This document shows, piece after piece, positions 15,520 to 23,471 of a DNA stretch of 36,762 bases (positions are counted from its first letter, which is position 1; the number at the start of each line of letters is the position of its first letter). The stretch is taken from the NCBI GenBank assembly GCA_029553545.1, contig JAKPKU010000217.1, forward strand, positions 1-36,762, in the 5' to 3' direction. The DNA is from Candidatus Cloacimonadota bacterium. GTDB taxonomy: Bacteria; Cloacimonadota; Cloacimonadia; Cloacimonadales; WRIO01. The notes under the pieces are model-generated. The model did not search any database. It saw nothing but the letters and a program-made list of their open reading frames with translations, and was not told the origin of the DNA. A program made the translations under genes and the position numbers.

Positions 15520-16620
15520 ATGAAAAATCTATTAATAATAAGCACATGCGGAACAAGTATTCTTACCAACCTAAATAGAGGCGAAGCTCTGCTTTTTAAA
15601 TATTCAAATATCAAGAATATCAGCGAAATAGAGAATGAAGAAGAACGTGAAAGAATACAAAACATACTACAAAATAGTAAAGATAAGATTAATGGGGTTC
15701 AGATAGAAGAAGCTAAAAAACTATCTGCTGAGCTCAATGGCTTATTTACTTATTTCCAAGGCAAACCACCTGCAGGGACTGTTTTATATTTAGTCCCCAC
15801 AGACACACTTTTTGGTAAGTTTACTGCAGGATTAATACAAGATTACTTTGAAAACAGCTGCAATATTAAGCCAATCATGATAGAACAGACAGACCTGCAG
15901 ACTAAAGATCACTATCTCTTTCAAAATGCACTTGGTGAGTTAAGTGATCAGCTAAGTGATATTTATGAAACATCTAAAGAAAACTATGCGATTATCTATA
16001 ATCTCACAGGTGGGTTCAAAAGTGTAAATGCCTTTTTACAGACAGTAGCCCAATTCTATGCAGATGAGAGTTTTTATTTGTTTGAGAGTGCGAAAGAGCT
16101 GATGAGAATACCAAGATTGCCCGTCAAGCTGACTATAGATGATAATATCAAAGAGAATATCAACGCTATCAGAAAGATGGCGCAAGGGCTAACAATCAAA
16201 AAAGAAGAACTTCAAACGCTTACCCCCTTATTCTACTTTGAAATGGAAGGACAATTCTCTTTATCTCTATGGGGTAAATCTCTGTGGAATACGATTAAGA
16301 CAACAATATACTCGGAAAAGCTATGGGATAGTCCAACTGAACTTGTTGTATTTACCGACGAGTTTAAACGTTCAATAAATACGACAAAATTTACAGCGCA
16401 CAGAATCTACGAAATTAATAAGAAAGTCGATGACTTAATGAAGTTTGCTTATGATGGTATTAATCCTGAGTCTCTGGATTGCAAACCTCTACGCGGTAAC
16501 AAACTTGCCCCATCTACTCACGAATGTGATGCTTGGCATGATCAAGATGCAAAAAGGATATATTTTCATAAGGAGGGGAATAAACTCATTCTTGATAAAT
16601 TGGATAAAGCATTACATTAA
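15520..16620 (+). CDS. cami1: CARF-RelE ribonuclease (Cami1-like), type III accessory effector
   Basis: 366 residues from ATG 15520 (RBS AAAGGAG); the track start at 15490 has none. Residues 1-200 form a CARF domain of the Csm6/APE2256 kind: LLIISTCGTSILTN, PTDTLFGKF and the ligand loop NLTGGFKS at 161-168. After a helical linker, residues ~280-366 read as a RelE/ParE-type toxin: helical pair ending DDLMKFAYDG, then CKPLRG, THECDAWH and AKRIYFHKEGNKLIL strands. Known CARF-RelE proteins bind cyclic tetra-adenylate and cleave mRNA at the ribosome. The final gene of the csm operon, it would convert Cas10 signalling into translation arrest. The HEPN domain of Csm6 is absent. The RelE call rests on pattern, not search. 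Confidence 0.8.
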   Translation: MKNLLIISTCGTSILTNLNRGEALLFKYSNIKNISEIENEEERERIQNILQNSKDKINGVQIEEAKKLSAELNGLFTYFQGKPPAGTVLYLVPTDTLFGKFTAGLIQDYFENSCNIKPIMIEQTDLQTKDHYLFQNALGELSDQLSDIYETSKENYAIIYNLTGGFKSVNAFLQTVAQFYADESFYLFESAKELMRIPRLPVKLTIDDNIKENINAIRKMAQGLTIKKEELQTLTPLFYFEMEGQFSLSLWGKSLWNTIKTTIYSEKLWDSPTELVVFTDEFKRSINTTKFTAHRIYEINKKVDDLMKFAYDGINPESLDCKPLRGNKLAPSTHECDAWHDQDAKRIYFHKEGNKLILDKLDKALH

Positions 16621-16626
16621 AGCAAC

Positions 16627-17811
16627 TCAGTTCTCTCTTTTCTTGATTTTAAACAAATCTGCTAAGGTATCATCTATCTTTTCTGGGACAAGGTCAGCAG
16701 GATCAGGAGTTATTATTCTGAACTGTTCTAATCTTTTTTTGACATTATCTGTAGAATATGTCTCTTGATCCAGTGTAAGTAGATATTTTTTAACACCAAT
16801 ACCCATAAGGTTACTCAAGGCGTCGAGCTTGAAGATGGTATCATTTGCAATACTTTTATCATCACTGTCCTTCATTGATGTCTTGCACTCAATGAAATAC
16901 AGCCCATTATCTTTTGTAAATGCTATATCTATTTCATTTGGCAGATTCTCTTGCTTGATGTGAAAACCAGTTTTGATATCAGTTATTGCAAATTGGTTTA
17001 GATGGTGATAAATATACTCTTCAAACCAGCCACCACTAATGTAATCAATCCATTTTTTGGTAATATGTTGTTCTTTTCCCTCAAATTCATTTAGAACATT
17101 CACAATCCTATCTAAAAAAGCATATACATCATCTTTATCTTTTTCAAAAATATCTTTTAAGCTTAATGGTTTAACTGATCGTTGTTTGATCTCAGTGTAT
17201 GAAATCTTCAATTTCTTTTTATCATGAAACTTCTTACGTATTTCTAATAATAATGGGATGTGATCATGAAAGTATTTATCATTATAATAGCCATACATTC
17301 TTTCTGCACATTCCATATTATTAAGAACTGTGGTTTTTTTATTAGGCAAATTAATATTATACGCTTTCAAGTACCCGTTTACAGACAAGCGATAGCCAAT
17401 AGCATTCTCTGAGTGCTTTTCTTCTTTGCTGACTTTATAATAACTATTTTTTCCAATAGCTAAATAAAAAAAGCTTGCTTTTGAATACTCTCTAAAGTGC
17501 TCGTAAATAGCGAGGCTTGTTACTTTTGTACCTCCTGTTAAATTTATCAAATAAGTGCTTTCTTTATCAAAATCTTGATTTTTCAGCTGGTAATAGACAT
17601 CATGGAAACTATCTGCTATTACCTGTACACTATTAATCTTTACATTATTGCCATTGATAAAGTGTTTAATAGAATCAAGTGCCTTGAAATCCTTTTCTGC
17701 CTCTTGGGTGGTAATAATAATCAAATTATCAAAATCATCTTCAAATTGTTTGAGAAATAAGACATTTGGTATCGATTGCTTGCTTAGCGCTATTACAGCA
17801 TATTTTGCCAT
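16627..17811 (-). CDS. can2: CARF-PD-(D/E)XK nuclease (Card1/Can2-like), type III accessory effector
   Basis: 394 residues from ATG at 17811, chosen because GAGGAGGGAAAA precedes it; the track's 411-aa start at 17862 has no comparable RBS. Residues 1-150 form a CARF domain with the INLTGGTKVTS loop at 89-99. Residues ~255-345 are a PD-(D/E)XK nuclease: WFEEY (E264/E265), NEIDI (D295) and FIECK (E308, K310), followed by a Gln-poor C-terminal tail. Card1/Can2 enzymes are switched on by cyclic tetra-adenylate and cut ssDNA, RNA or nick supercoiled DNA. It converges on the CARF-RelE gene with 6 bp between stop codons. It has its own upstream region, with a candidate promoter at 17948-17975. Confidence 0.88.
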   Translation of the reverse strand: MAKYAVIALSKQSIPNVLFLKQFEDDFDNLIIITTQEAEKDFKALDSIKHFINGNNVKINSVQVIADSFHDVYYQLKNQDFDKESTYLINLTGGTKVTSLAIYEHFREYSKASFFYLAIGKNSYYKVSKEEKHSENAIGYRLSVNGYLKAYNINLPNKKTTVLNNMECAERMYGYYNDKYFHDHIPLLLEIRKKFHDKKKLKISYTEIKQRSVKPLSLKDIFEKDKDDVYAFLDRIVNVLNEFEGKEQHITKKWIDYISGGWFEEYIYHHLNQFAITDIKTGFHIKQENLPNEIDIAFTKDNGLYFIECKTSMKDSDDKSIANDTIFKLDALSNLMGIGVKKYLLTLDQETYSTDNVKKRLEQFRIITPDPADLVPEKIDDTLADLFKIKKREN

Positions 17812-17934
17812 TTTTCCCTCCTCTACAGTACTTTTTTGCTCATGTCTATCAGTTGTGTTCATTTGGCTCTATAAGTAAAGATGAGCTGTTATAGTAATAA
17901 AGAAAGTATATAGCCCTGATTGGACAAATACACA

Positions 17935-17975
17935 CTATCTTTATTAATAGATAGCCATAAAAAACATTTTGTCAA
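17935..17975 (-). promoter_or_regulatory. Candidate promoter and dyad for the CARF nuclease gene
   Basis: On the minus strand TTGACA (17970-17975) lies 16 bp from TATCTA (17948-17953), about 135 bp upstream of the start codon. An inverted repeat CTATCT / AGATAG (17935-17940, 17949-17954) overlaps the -10, a common operator position. No other strong hexamer pair is nearer. Confidence 0.45.
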
Positions 17976-18499
17976 GAAAAAATCAACTTTTATTAAGCAT
18001 ACGCAGAAAAAATTCTCTTTCTTTCTAATAGATCAATTTCTCTAAGGGATATTACCAGACCGAAAGTAGGCGCTCTCGTCTCTGCTGCACTATTAATAAA
18101 AACAATCTCTTCCTTTAGCGCAGCCGAAACTGGTGCACCTACTTCTTCAATCTCAACTCTCAGAAAACAGTGTGTTGTCGTGTGTTGTTCAAAAAAAAAC
18201 AGCAATTACAAAAAATATGTTGACATATTATCGCTTTTTGTTCTTTACTCAGCAATAGTTAGAGCTTAACAACTTGAGACAATGTGACATAGTATTGTAT
18301 ATCAGTGATTTAGAAGTCACGGAGCGAAGCAGTGTTTCTCAACTTTATTGAGAGGATTGCAGGTATTTATGATATTAGCAAAACATTGACACCAAAATAA
18401 AGTTTTGGTAATATTGTTTTGAAAAAGTGCTAATGTGAAAAAGAATAAAATGATTGTGGCATGGCAAGGGGACGGAGTAATTGATACGCGGAGGGAAGA
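17976..18499. other. Intergenic stretch with palindromic repeats
   Basis: No credible gene. It contains a palindromic repeat (18066-18142), an AC-rich block in reverse orientation (GTGTGTTGTCGTGTGTTGTT near 18170), and a GGAGCGAAGCAGTG motif near 18320. The track's minus-strand ORFs here read through repeat sequence. The final ~20 bp hold the RBS GAGGGAAG of the next gene. Confidence 0.65.
18066..18142. repeat. 77-bp imperfect palindrome of a dispersed repeat
   Basis: Left arm GTAGGCGCTCTCGTCTCTGC pairs imperfectly with the reverse complement of the right arm (GCGCAGCCGAAACTGGTGCA-CCTAC). Single arms recur at 20761-20793 and, as the tail of a truncated gene, at 18769-18800. The usual unit ends CTATTAATA. 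Confidence 0.65.
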
Positions 18500-18895
18500 A
18501 TGAAACAAGACATCTTAAATCATTATAAAAGTACAGGGACTTATACTTATGCGGGTTTATATGCTGATTATTTTAAGAGTTTGCCTAATGATATACGTCA
18601 ATTAGGGAATCTTATTTGCTCACAGGTAATCCATCGTGTAACATTGCGTGAAGGAAATTCGGGCGCTAATTCTGATTTGACATATGGTGATATGACAAGG
18701 TTTCCTTGGTATCGTCTTCGTTGTGAAGATGATGTATTGTTAACTGCAATGGCTATGACAGCCGAATGGAGGTGCATCTGTCTCGATCGCACTATTAATA
18801 AAAAACAATATCCGCAGCGAAGCGAGGACCAAAACAGTGTGTTGTTAAAAAAAAGAAAAGCGAAAGAGGAAAAACAAAATGGCTTCAAAGATTGA
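18500..18895 (+). pseudogene. Transglutaminase-like protein, truncated by a dispersed repeat
   Basis: Residues 1-~90 (YKSTGTYTYAGLYADYF, LPNDIRQLGNLICSQVIHR, RLRCEDDVLLTAMAMTAEW) match my knowledge of the N-terminal part of a bacterial transglutaminase-like family, whose catalytic Cys-His-Asp lie further on. From about 18769 the sequence becomes dispersed-repeat DNA (arm ending CTATTAATA, then CCGCAGCGAAGCGAGGACC), giving a foreign tail DRTINKKQYPQRSEDQNS... and a stop. The catalytic region is missing, so the product is probably inactive. The start is supported by GAGGGAAG. The frame overlaps the TfoX-N gene by 17 bp. Confidence 0.65.
18769..18846. repeat. Dispersed repeat inside the truncated gene
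   Basis: A GTAGGCGC-type arm (here GAGGTGCATCTGTCTCGATC) ending CACTATTAATA, followed by CCGCAGCGAAGCGAGGACC and a reverse AC-rich block (CAGTGTGTTGTT). The same parts in the same families occur at 18066, 20090 and 20761. Confidence 0.6.
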
Positions 18896-19205
18896 ATTTG
18901 TCGAGTTTGTCTGTGACCAGTTGAGCGAAGCGGGCAGTATTTCGTATAAGAAGATGTTTGGTGAATACGGGATTTATATGGATGGTAAGTTTATTGCTGC
19001 TGTGTGTGATAACCAGTTTTTTGTGAAAATTACTGAAGCAGGGCGAAAGGTTCTACCTGAACCAGTCGAAGCTGAAATGTATGAAGGTAGTAATTTGGCA
19101 TTTCTTATAGAAAATGTGGAAAATAGAGACTTGCTCAATAATTTACTAAAAGCAACATGGAGTGAACTTCCCTTTCCTAAACCAAAAAAGCCAAAAAAAC
19201 GATAA
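18879..19205 (+). CDS. TfoX N-terminal domain protein
   Basis: 108 residues covering one TfoX_N domain: SISYKKMFGEYGIYMDGKFIAAVCDNQFFVK near the start, then TEAGRKVLPEP and a Lys/Pro-rich tail (PFPKPKKPKKR). The stand-alone domain is common and of unknown biochemical role; the full TfoX/Sxy protein regulates competence genes, but the C-terminal domain of that protein is absent here. ATG follows AAAGAGGAAAAAC within the end of the preceding truncated gene, so translation may be coupled. Most similar proteins are single-domain, so this is probably complete. Confidence 0.85.
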   Translation: MASKIEFVEFVCDQLSEAGSISYKKMFGEYGIYMDGKFIAAVCDNQFFVKITEAGRKVLPEPVEAEMYEGSNLAFLIENVENRDLLNNLLKATWSELPFPKPKKPKKR

Positions 19206-19309
19206 TATGCAGCAATATTATCTCGAAGCATATAATAATTTCGTATCAATGATGGATGACTATGTGCAGATAATAGACACTAGCAAGAGATTCTGCACGG
19301 TGGAGGAAT

Positions 19310-20008
19310 ATGATCATACTGAGCAAGAATGGTTACACAATACATAAGACAATGACACCTAGGTGTGCTTGTTATATTATAGAAAAAGACAAATACTGTG
19401 TTCTCGTGGATACAAGCATGCGCTTCGAGAAAGATGCTGTTGCAAAAAGCATTCAAGCTATCGGAGGGCGAAAAATAGATGCAATATTTTTGACACACAG
19501 TCATACAGACCATGTCGCTAATGCACAGTATTTATCTGACCTTTTTCATTGTAAAGTTTATATTTCTGAAAAGGGGCTTGCAAACATTCAGCAAGGATGT
19601 TGTACCATGCCAAAGGGAACAAATTTGTTTAGCAAGCTAATCCAAAGGGCTGAACCCCAAATTCCATTTTATCATTTTACACGCTTTCAACCTTGCCCAC
19701 TGGCGGAACCTCTGAACAATGAGGTTTTAAAATATTATTTGGGTGAATCATCTGAATTGCTTGAGACCCCAGGTCATTCAAACGATAGCATATCTATCCT
19801 GCTCGACAACAACATTGCTTTGGTAGGCGACGCAATGGTCAACATTTTTGGCAATTTGTATCCTCCTTTTGCAGACGATGAAAAAGCCGTGATTACTTCA
19901 TGGAAAGCATTACTGGACACACAATGTGAATTACTATGCCCAGCTCACGGCAACCCGTTAAGACGAGAAAAACTGATATTTTCATATCAGAAGGTGGTAA
20001 GTTCCTAA
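19310..20008 (+). CDS. MBL-fold metallo-hydrolase
   Basis: 232 residues. The metal-binding signature HSHTDH follows IDAIFLT; the further ligands appear as TPGHS, VGDAM and PAHGNP, so both metal sites look complete. This is the glyoxalase II/beta-lactamase-like hydrolase fold; the substrate cannot be told. The ATG follows GGTGGAGGAAT. Its amino-terminal half has the usual strand pattern (CACYIIEKDKYCVLVDT). It lies between TfoX-N and YeaO-like genes, all on the plus strand, with a short noncoding spacer after it. Confidence 0.88.
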   Translation: MIILSKNGYTIHKTMTPRCACYIIEKDKYCVLVDTSMRFEKDAVAKSIQAIGGRKIDAIFLTHSHTDHVANAQYLSDLFHCKVYISEKGLANIQQGCCTMPKGTNLFSKLIQRAEPQIPFYHFTRFQPCPLAEPLNNEVLKYYLGESSELLETPGHSNDSISILLDNNIALVGDAMVNIFGNLYPPFADDEKAVITSWKALLDTQCELLCPAHGNPLRREKLIFSYQKVVSS

Positions 20009-20165
20009 AACATACCACGTACAATAACATAAATTTGTATAAGAACCACTAAATGTCTACGAGTATATAATAGATTATCCAATTTCACGCAGCGAAGCGA
20101 GGATCACAACGTTCGTTGTTAAATGGTAAAATGAGATTATGTTTTATTATATTGGAGGTATTTCC
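20009..20165. other. Short spacer with a dispersed motif
   Basis: 157 bp between the hydrolase and YeaO-like genes. It holds a CACGCAGCGAAGCGAGGATC motif (about 20088-20107) of the family seen throughout the intergenic DNA, followed by a TTCGTTGTT piece, then the RBS TTGGAGG. Confidence 0.5.
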
Positions 20166-20537
20166 ATGAACGATATCAAGGTAAAAAGAATTTATGAGGA
20201 TTCCAGTCAAGATGATGGTTTTAGAATTTTAGTGGATAGGCTGTGGTCAAGAGGTGTAAGTAAGGACAAGGCAAATATTCAAGAGTGGGCAAAAGATATT
20301 GCACCGAGCAGTGAAGTCAGGAAAAGATTTAACCATGATCCTGACCTGATGGATTGGTTTAGAACCCAGTATCTACAGGAGTTAAATGGCAATAAATCTG
20401 CTGATAATTTTATCGCTTTGGTGAGAGATAAACTGGAGCAAGGTAATGTAACGCTTTTGTACTCTGCAAAAGATGAAAAAATAAGCCAAGCAGTAGTTTT
20501 ATTGGAATGGCTTAAGGAGAGACTTGGAAAATTATGA
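20166..20537 (+). CDS. DUF488 family protein (YeaO-like)
   Basis: 123 residues from ATG 20166, which follows TTGGAGGTATTTCC; the track start nine codons upstream has no RBS. RILVDRLWSRGVSKDKANIQEWAKDIAPS and LRKRFNHDP-type residues (VRKRFNHDPDLMDWF) followed by VTLLYSAKDEKISQAVVLLEWL are the YeaO/DUF488 signature. The biochemical role of this family is not established. It is the last plus-strand accessory gene before the tuf-S10 operon. Confidence 0.9.
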   Translation: MNDIKVKRIYEDSSQDDGFRILVDRLWSRGVSKDKANIQEWAKDIAPSSEVRKRFNHDPDLMDWFRTQYLQELNGNKSADNFIALVRDKLEQGNVTLLYSAKDEKISQAVVLLEWLKERLGKL

Positions 20538-20623
20538 CAAAGGGGTCAGGTGTATTGTGAAACAAGAACTGAGAACTAAGTTGACGGGTAATTTCACTTC
20601 GTGGAATTGGATGAGGGCTCTCG

Positions 20624-20700
20624 CTTCGCTGCGGGTATTTTAAAAAAATCGGTAGATTTTTTTAAACGTACCCACAACTATCCTTAGTTGTGCAGCGAAG
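20624..20700. repeat. Palindromic element, copy 2 (reverse orientation)
   Basis: Arms CTTCGCTGC (20624) and GCAGCGAAG (20692) pair perfectly. Inside, TTTAAAAAAATC / GATTTTTTTAAA and ACAACTA / TAGTTGT inverted repeats match the element at 3763-3845 read on the other strand. Confidence 0.75.
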
Positions 20701-20859
20701 TTAAATCCAGTTCCCTTGTCACGAGGCAGTCAGTGGTATCGCCTGCGAAGGTGTAAAGAAGTAGGCGCGCCCGTCTCGGCTGCGCTATTAATACTCCCAT
20801 CCATATTTCAAAGCGTGTCAACACACCTGTTCCCTTGACACTCAGAAAAAAAAGTTGCC

Positions 20860-21015
20860 TCTAAATCCGCTTGTAGAAGGCATCTGCTGATTTAGGTGAA
20901 AATAGTTTTCAAAAAACCTCATTTTGTAAGCCCTATATATATAGAGGGTGATGTTTTTATTTTTGATTCTGCTTTATTCTTTTATAAGCTATTTTGTTTA
21001 CTATGCAACACTCCT
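20860..21015 (+). repeat. ~155-bp dispersed repeat, copy B
   Basis: TCTAAATCCGCTTGTAGAAG to GCCCTATATATATAGAGGG to ACTATGCAACACTCCT. It aligns throughout, at roughly 80% by eye, with the reverse complement of 36465-36620. The first 50 bases can fold (CCTGCT/AGTAGG-type stem enclosed by CTAAA/TTTAG), which suggests a structured element. Confidence 0.8.
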
Positions 21016-21208
21016 TACTTTATTTCTTTTTTAGGTAGAATTTTGAATAGTAAGTAGTTGGTAGAGCAGTCATCAAGACATTGATGGTATTTGGCAGAAA
21101 TCAGTTTGTATATGTGTTTATATTTTCAACATAATAAAGAGAGGTGTATGTTTTTTTATTACTAATATTTTTAATTAATATATTTTTTTAAAAAAGAGAA
21201 AAAAATAG

Positions 21209-21237
21209 TTGACATAAAAACTATGCTATAGAATATG
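21209..21237 (+). promoter_or_regulatory. Candidate promoter for tuf-S10 operon
   Basis: TTGACA at 21209-21214 is a perfect -35. The best -10 choices are TAGAAT (21229-21234, spacing only 14) or GAATAT (21231-21236, spacing 16), so the exact box is uncertain. It is 100 bp upstream of the tuf start in an otherwise AT-rich leader. Confidence 0.45.
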
Positions 21238-21315
21238 GTCAAATTCAGGCAGAAATAAATATATATACTGCCGAAGTGATAAGCTGAATAAGCTTTAGAT
21301 CTATGGAGGAAAGAA

Positions 21316-22500
21316 ATGGCTAAGGAAAAATTTGTAAGAACCAAGCCACACGTCAATGTAGGGACCATTGGTCACGTCGATCATGGCAAGACTACATTAA
21401 CCGCAGCAATCACCAACTATTTAGCAAAAGTTGGCGGTGCAGCTGCCCGCTCTTTCGATAGTATTGACAATGCTCCGGAAGAAAAAGAAAGAGGTATTAC
21501 GATTGCGACATCGCACGTAGAATACCAAACAGAGACTCGTCACTATGCACACGTTGACTGTCCTGGTCACGCCGATTATGTCAAAAACATGATCACAGGC
21601 GCAGCACAGATGGACGGTGCAATTCTTGTTGTTTCAGCAGCAGATGGTCCGATGCCTCAAACACGTGAACACATCTTGCTTGCAAAGCAGGTGGGCGTGC
21701 CAGCTATGGTTGTATTTTTAAATAAATGCGACTTGGTTGACGACCCAGAATTGTTAGAATTAGTAGAACTTGAAGTTCGCGATCTTTTAAGCCAATATAG
21801 CTTCCCTGGTGACGATATTCCTATCGTTAAGGGCTCAGCTTTAAAAGGTTTGAATGGAGATCCAGAAGGTGAAGCAAGCTTAAAAGAATTGATGGAACAA
21901 GTTGACGCTTATATTCCATTACCAGAACGTAGTGTTGACAAACCTTTCTTAATGCCAGTGGAAGACGTATTCTCAATTCCTGGTCGTGGTACAGTTGCTA
22001 CAGGCCGTGTTGAGAGAGGCGTTTTGAAGCTCAATGATAAAGTTGAGAGACTTGGTATTAAAGAGACAATCGAGACAGTATGTACAGGTATCGAGATGTT
22101 CCGTAAAGTTATGGAGCAAGCAGAAGCTGGCGATAATATTGGTGTTTTACTTCGTGGTATCGGCAGAACAGATATCGAGCGCGGTATGGTTTTAGCTAAA
22201 CCTAAAACAATTAAACCTCATACCAAATTCAAAGGCGAAACTTATATCCTTACAGAAAAAGAAGGTGGTCGCCACAAACCATTCTTCAACGGTTATCGCC
22301 CACAATTCTATTTCCGTACAACCGACGTAACAGGAACATTGCATCTTCCAGAAGGCGTTGAAATGATTATGCCTGGTGACAATATCACAATCAGTGCAGA
22401 ACTTATCACCCCAATCGCGATGGAGCAAGGTCTTCGCTTTGCAATTCGTGAAGGTGGAAGAACTATCGGTGCTGGCGTAGTTGGCGAAGTTATTGATTAA
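21316..22500 (+). CDS. tuf: Elongation factor Tu
   Basis: 394 residues, standard EF-Tu length. It is a GTPase that delivers aminoacyl-tRNA to the ribosome. G motifs are clear: GHVDHGKT (19-26), DCPGH, NKCD and [14 protein letters not shown] is the switch I region. Domains 2 and 3 follow, ending [13 protein letters not shown] is GGAGGAA. It sits 9 bp before rpsJ with no terminator, so it heads the S10 operon here. The rpsL, rpsG and fusA genes that often precede it are absent; accessory repeats lie upstream instead. Confidence 0.99.
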   Translation: MAKEKFVRTKPHVNVGTIGHVDHGKTTLTAAITNYLAKVGGAAARSFDSIDNAPEEKERGITIATSHVEYQTETRHYAHVDCPGHADYVKNMITGAAQMDGAILVVSAADGPMPQTREHILLAKQVGVPAMVVFLNKCDLVDDPELLELVELEVRDLLSQYSFPGDDIPIVKGSALKGLNGDPEGEASLKELMEQVDAYIPLPERSVDKPFLMPVEDVFSIPGRGTVATGRVERGVLKLNDKVERLGIKETIETVCTGIEMFRKVMEQAEAGDNIGVLLRGIGRTDIERGMVLAKPKTIKPHTKFKGETYILTEKEGGRHKPFFNGYRPQFYFRTTDVTGTLHLPEGVEMIMPGDNITISAELITPIAMEQGLRFAIREGGRTIGAGVVGEVID

Positions 22501-22509
22501 GGAGAAAAA

Positions 22510-22830
22510 ATGAGTAAAGCTGAAAAAATCAATAGCATAAGAATCAGATTAAAAGCGTATGATTATCGTTTATTAGATAAATCAGTAGCAGAAATTGTAA
22601 AAAATACACGTGATACAGGTGCTAAAATTGTGGGTCCTATCCCTCTACCAACAGAGCGTACCCTTTATACAATATTGAGATCACCTCACGTTAATCGCAA
22701 GGCTCGTGACCAGTATGAAATGCTTGTTCACAAAAGAATGATCGACATTATCAATGCAACTCCGCAAACAACCACCGCTTTGAAGAAACTCAATCTTCCA
22801 GCTGGCGTTCATGTGGAAATCAAAGTATAG
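22510..22830 (+). CDS. rpsJ: 30S ribosomal protein S10
   Basis: 106 residues. S10 is a small-subunit head protein, also the NusE partner of NusB in transcription antitermination. [21 protein letters not shown] and the loop [21 protein letters not shown] are diagnostic. It follows tuf by 9 bp with RBS AAGGAG. No separate leader able to act as an L4-binding attenuator is visible before it. Confidence 0.99.
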   Translation: MSKAEKINSIRIRLKAYDYRLLDKSVAEIVKNTRDTGAKIVGPIPLPTERTLYTILRSPHVNRKARDQYEMLVHKRMIDIINATPQTTTALKKLNLPAGVHVEIKV

Positions 22831-22841
22831 GGGGATCAGAG

Positions 22842-23459
22842 ATGCTCGGTTTAATTGGTAAAAAAATAGCTATGACTCAAATCTTTGATAAAGATGGCAA
22901 AGTTGTACCTGTGACTGTTCTTGAAGTTGGACCATGTGTAGTGGTGCAAAAGAAAACAACAGATAAAGATGGATACAATGCTATTCAATTAGGTTTTGAA
23001 GAAATAGTCGAAAGAAAAGTTAAAAAGCCTGTTTTAGGGCATTTTAAAAAGCACAATTCAAAAGCGTATCGTTATTTACGCGAATTTAGAATAGATCATA
23101 TTGAAGACTTTTCAGAAGGTCAAGCTTTGGATCTCAATATTTTCCAAGAAAATGAGATCGTAAAAGTTATCGGCACTTCTAAAGGTAGAGGATTTGCTGG
23201 CGTGATGAAACGTCATAATTTTAGTGGCTTTGAAATGGGTCATGGCGTCCATGAAAGCTTTCGTGGCGGTGGATCTATTGGTCAATGCGCAACCCCTGCA
23301 AGAGTATTAAAGGGGCGCAAAATGGCTGGTCACTTTGGCGTTGATCGCGTTACTGTAAAGAACTTAAAAATTGTTAAGCTCGATAAAGAACGCAACCTTG
23401 TGATGATTAAAGGCGCAGTTCCTGGTCATCGTAATAGCCTAATTTACTTGAGCAAATAG
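22842..23459 (+). CDS. rplC: 50S ribosomal protein L3
   Basis: 205 residues, normal length. L3 is an early assembly protein reaching toward the peptidyl-transferase centre. MLGLIGKKIAMTQIF starts the protein, and the central loop GGGSIGQCATPARVLKGRKMAGHFG retains the Gln that is methylated in E. coli L3. ATG follows GGGGGATC. Co-transcribed with rpsJ (11-bp gap). Confidence 0.99.
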   Translation: MLGLIGKKIAMTQIFDKDGKVVPVTVLEVGPCVVVQKKTTDKDGYNAIQLGFEEIVERKVKKPVLGHFKKHNSKAYRYLREFRIDHIEDFSEGQALDLNIFQENEIVKVIGTSKGRGFAGVMKRHNFSGFEMGHGVHESFRGGGSIGQCATPARVLKGRKMAGHFGVDRVTVKNLKIVKLDKERNLVMIKGAVPGHRNSLIYLSK

Positions 23460-23471
23460 TAAGAGGTAACA

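Larger units (their letters stand above)
20538..21315. other. Repeat-filled interval and tuf leader
   Basis: 778 bp without a gene: a GAACTGAGAACTAAGTTGAC unit (20566-20608) seen again at 36681, the palindromic element in reverse orientation (20624-20700), a GTAGGCGCGCCCGTCTCGGC arm (20761-20793), copy B of the ~155-bp repeat (20860-21015), and then AT-rich DNA leading to the tuf promoter and leader. Confidence 0.75.

Noticed and set aside
17993-18205. 70-aa minus-strand ORF near the CARF nuclease promoter
   Set aside because: It translates the 77-bp palindrome and an AC-rich repeat, so its protein-like look is repeat-derived.
19162-19347. 61-aa ORF between TfoX-N and the MBL gene
   Set aside because: It overlaps both neighbours. 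A shorter version from 19207 is conceivable but has no RBS and no recognised family.
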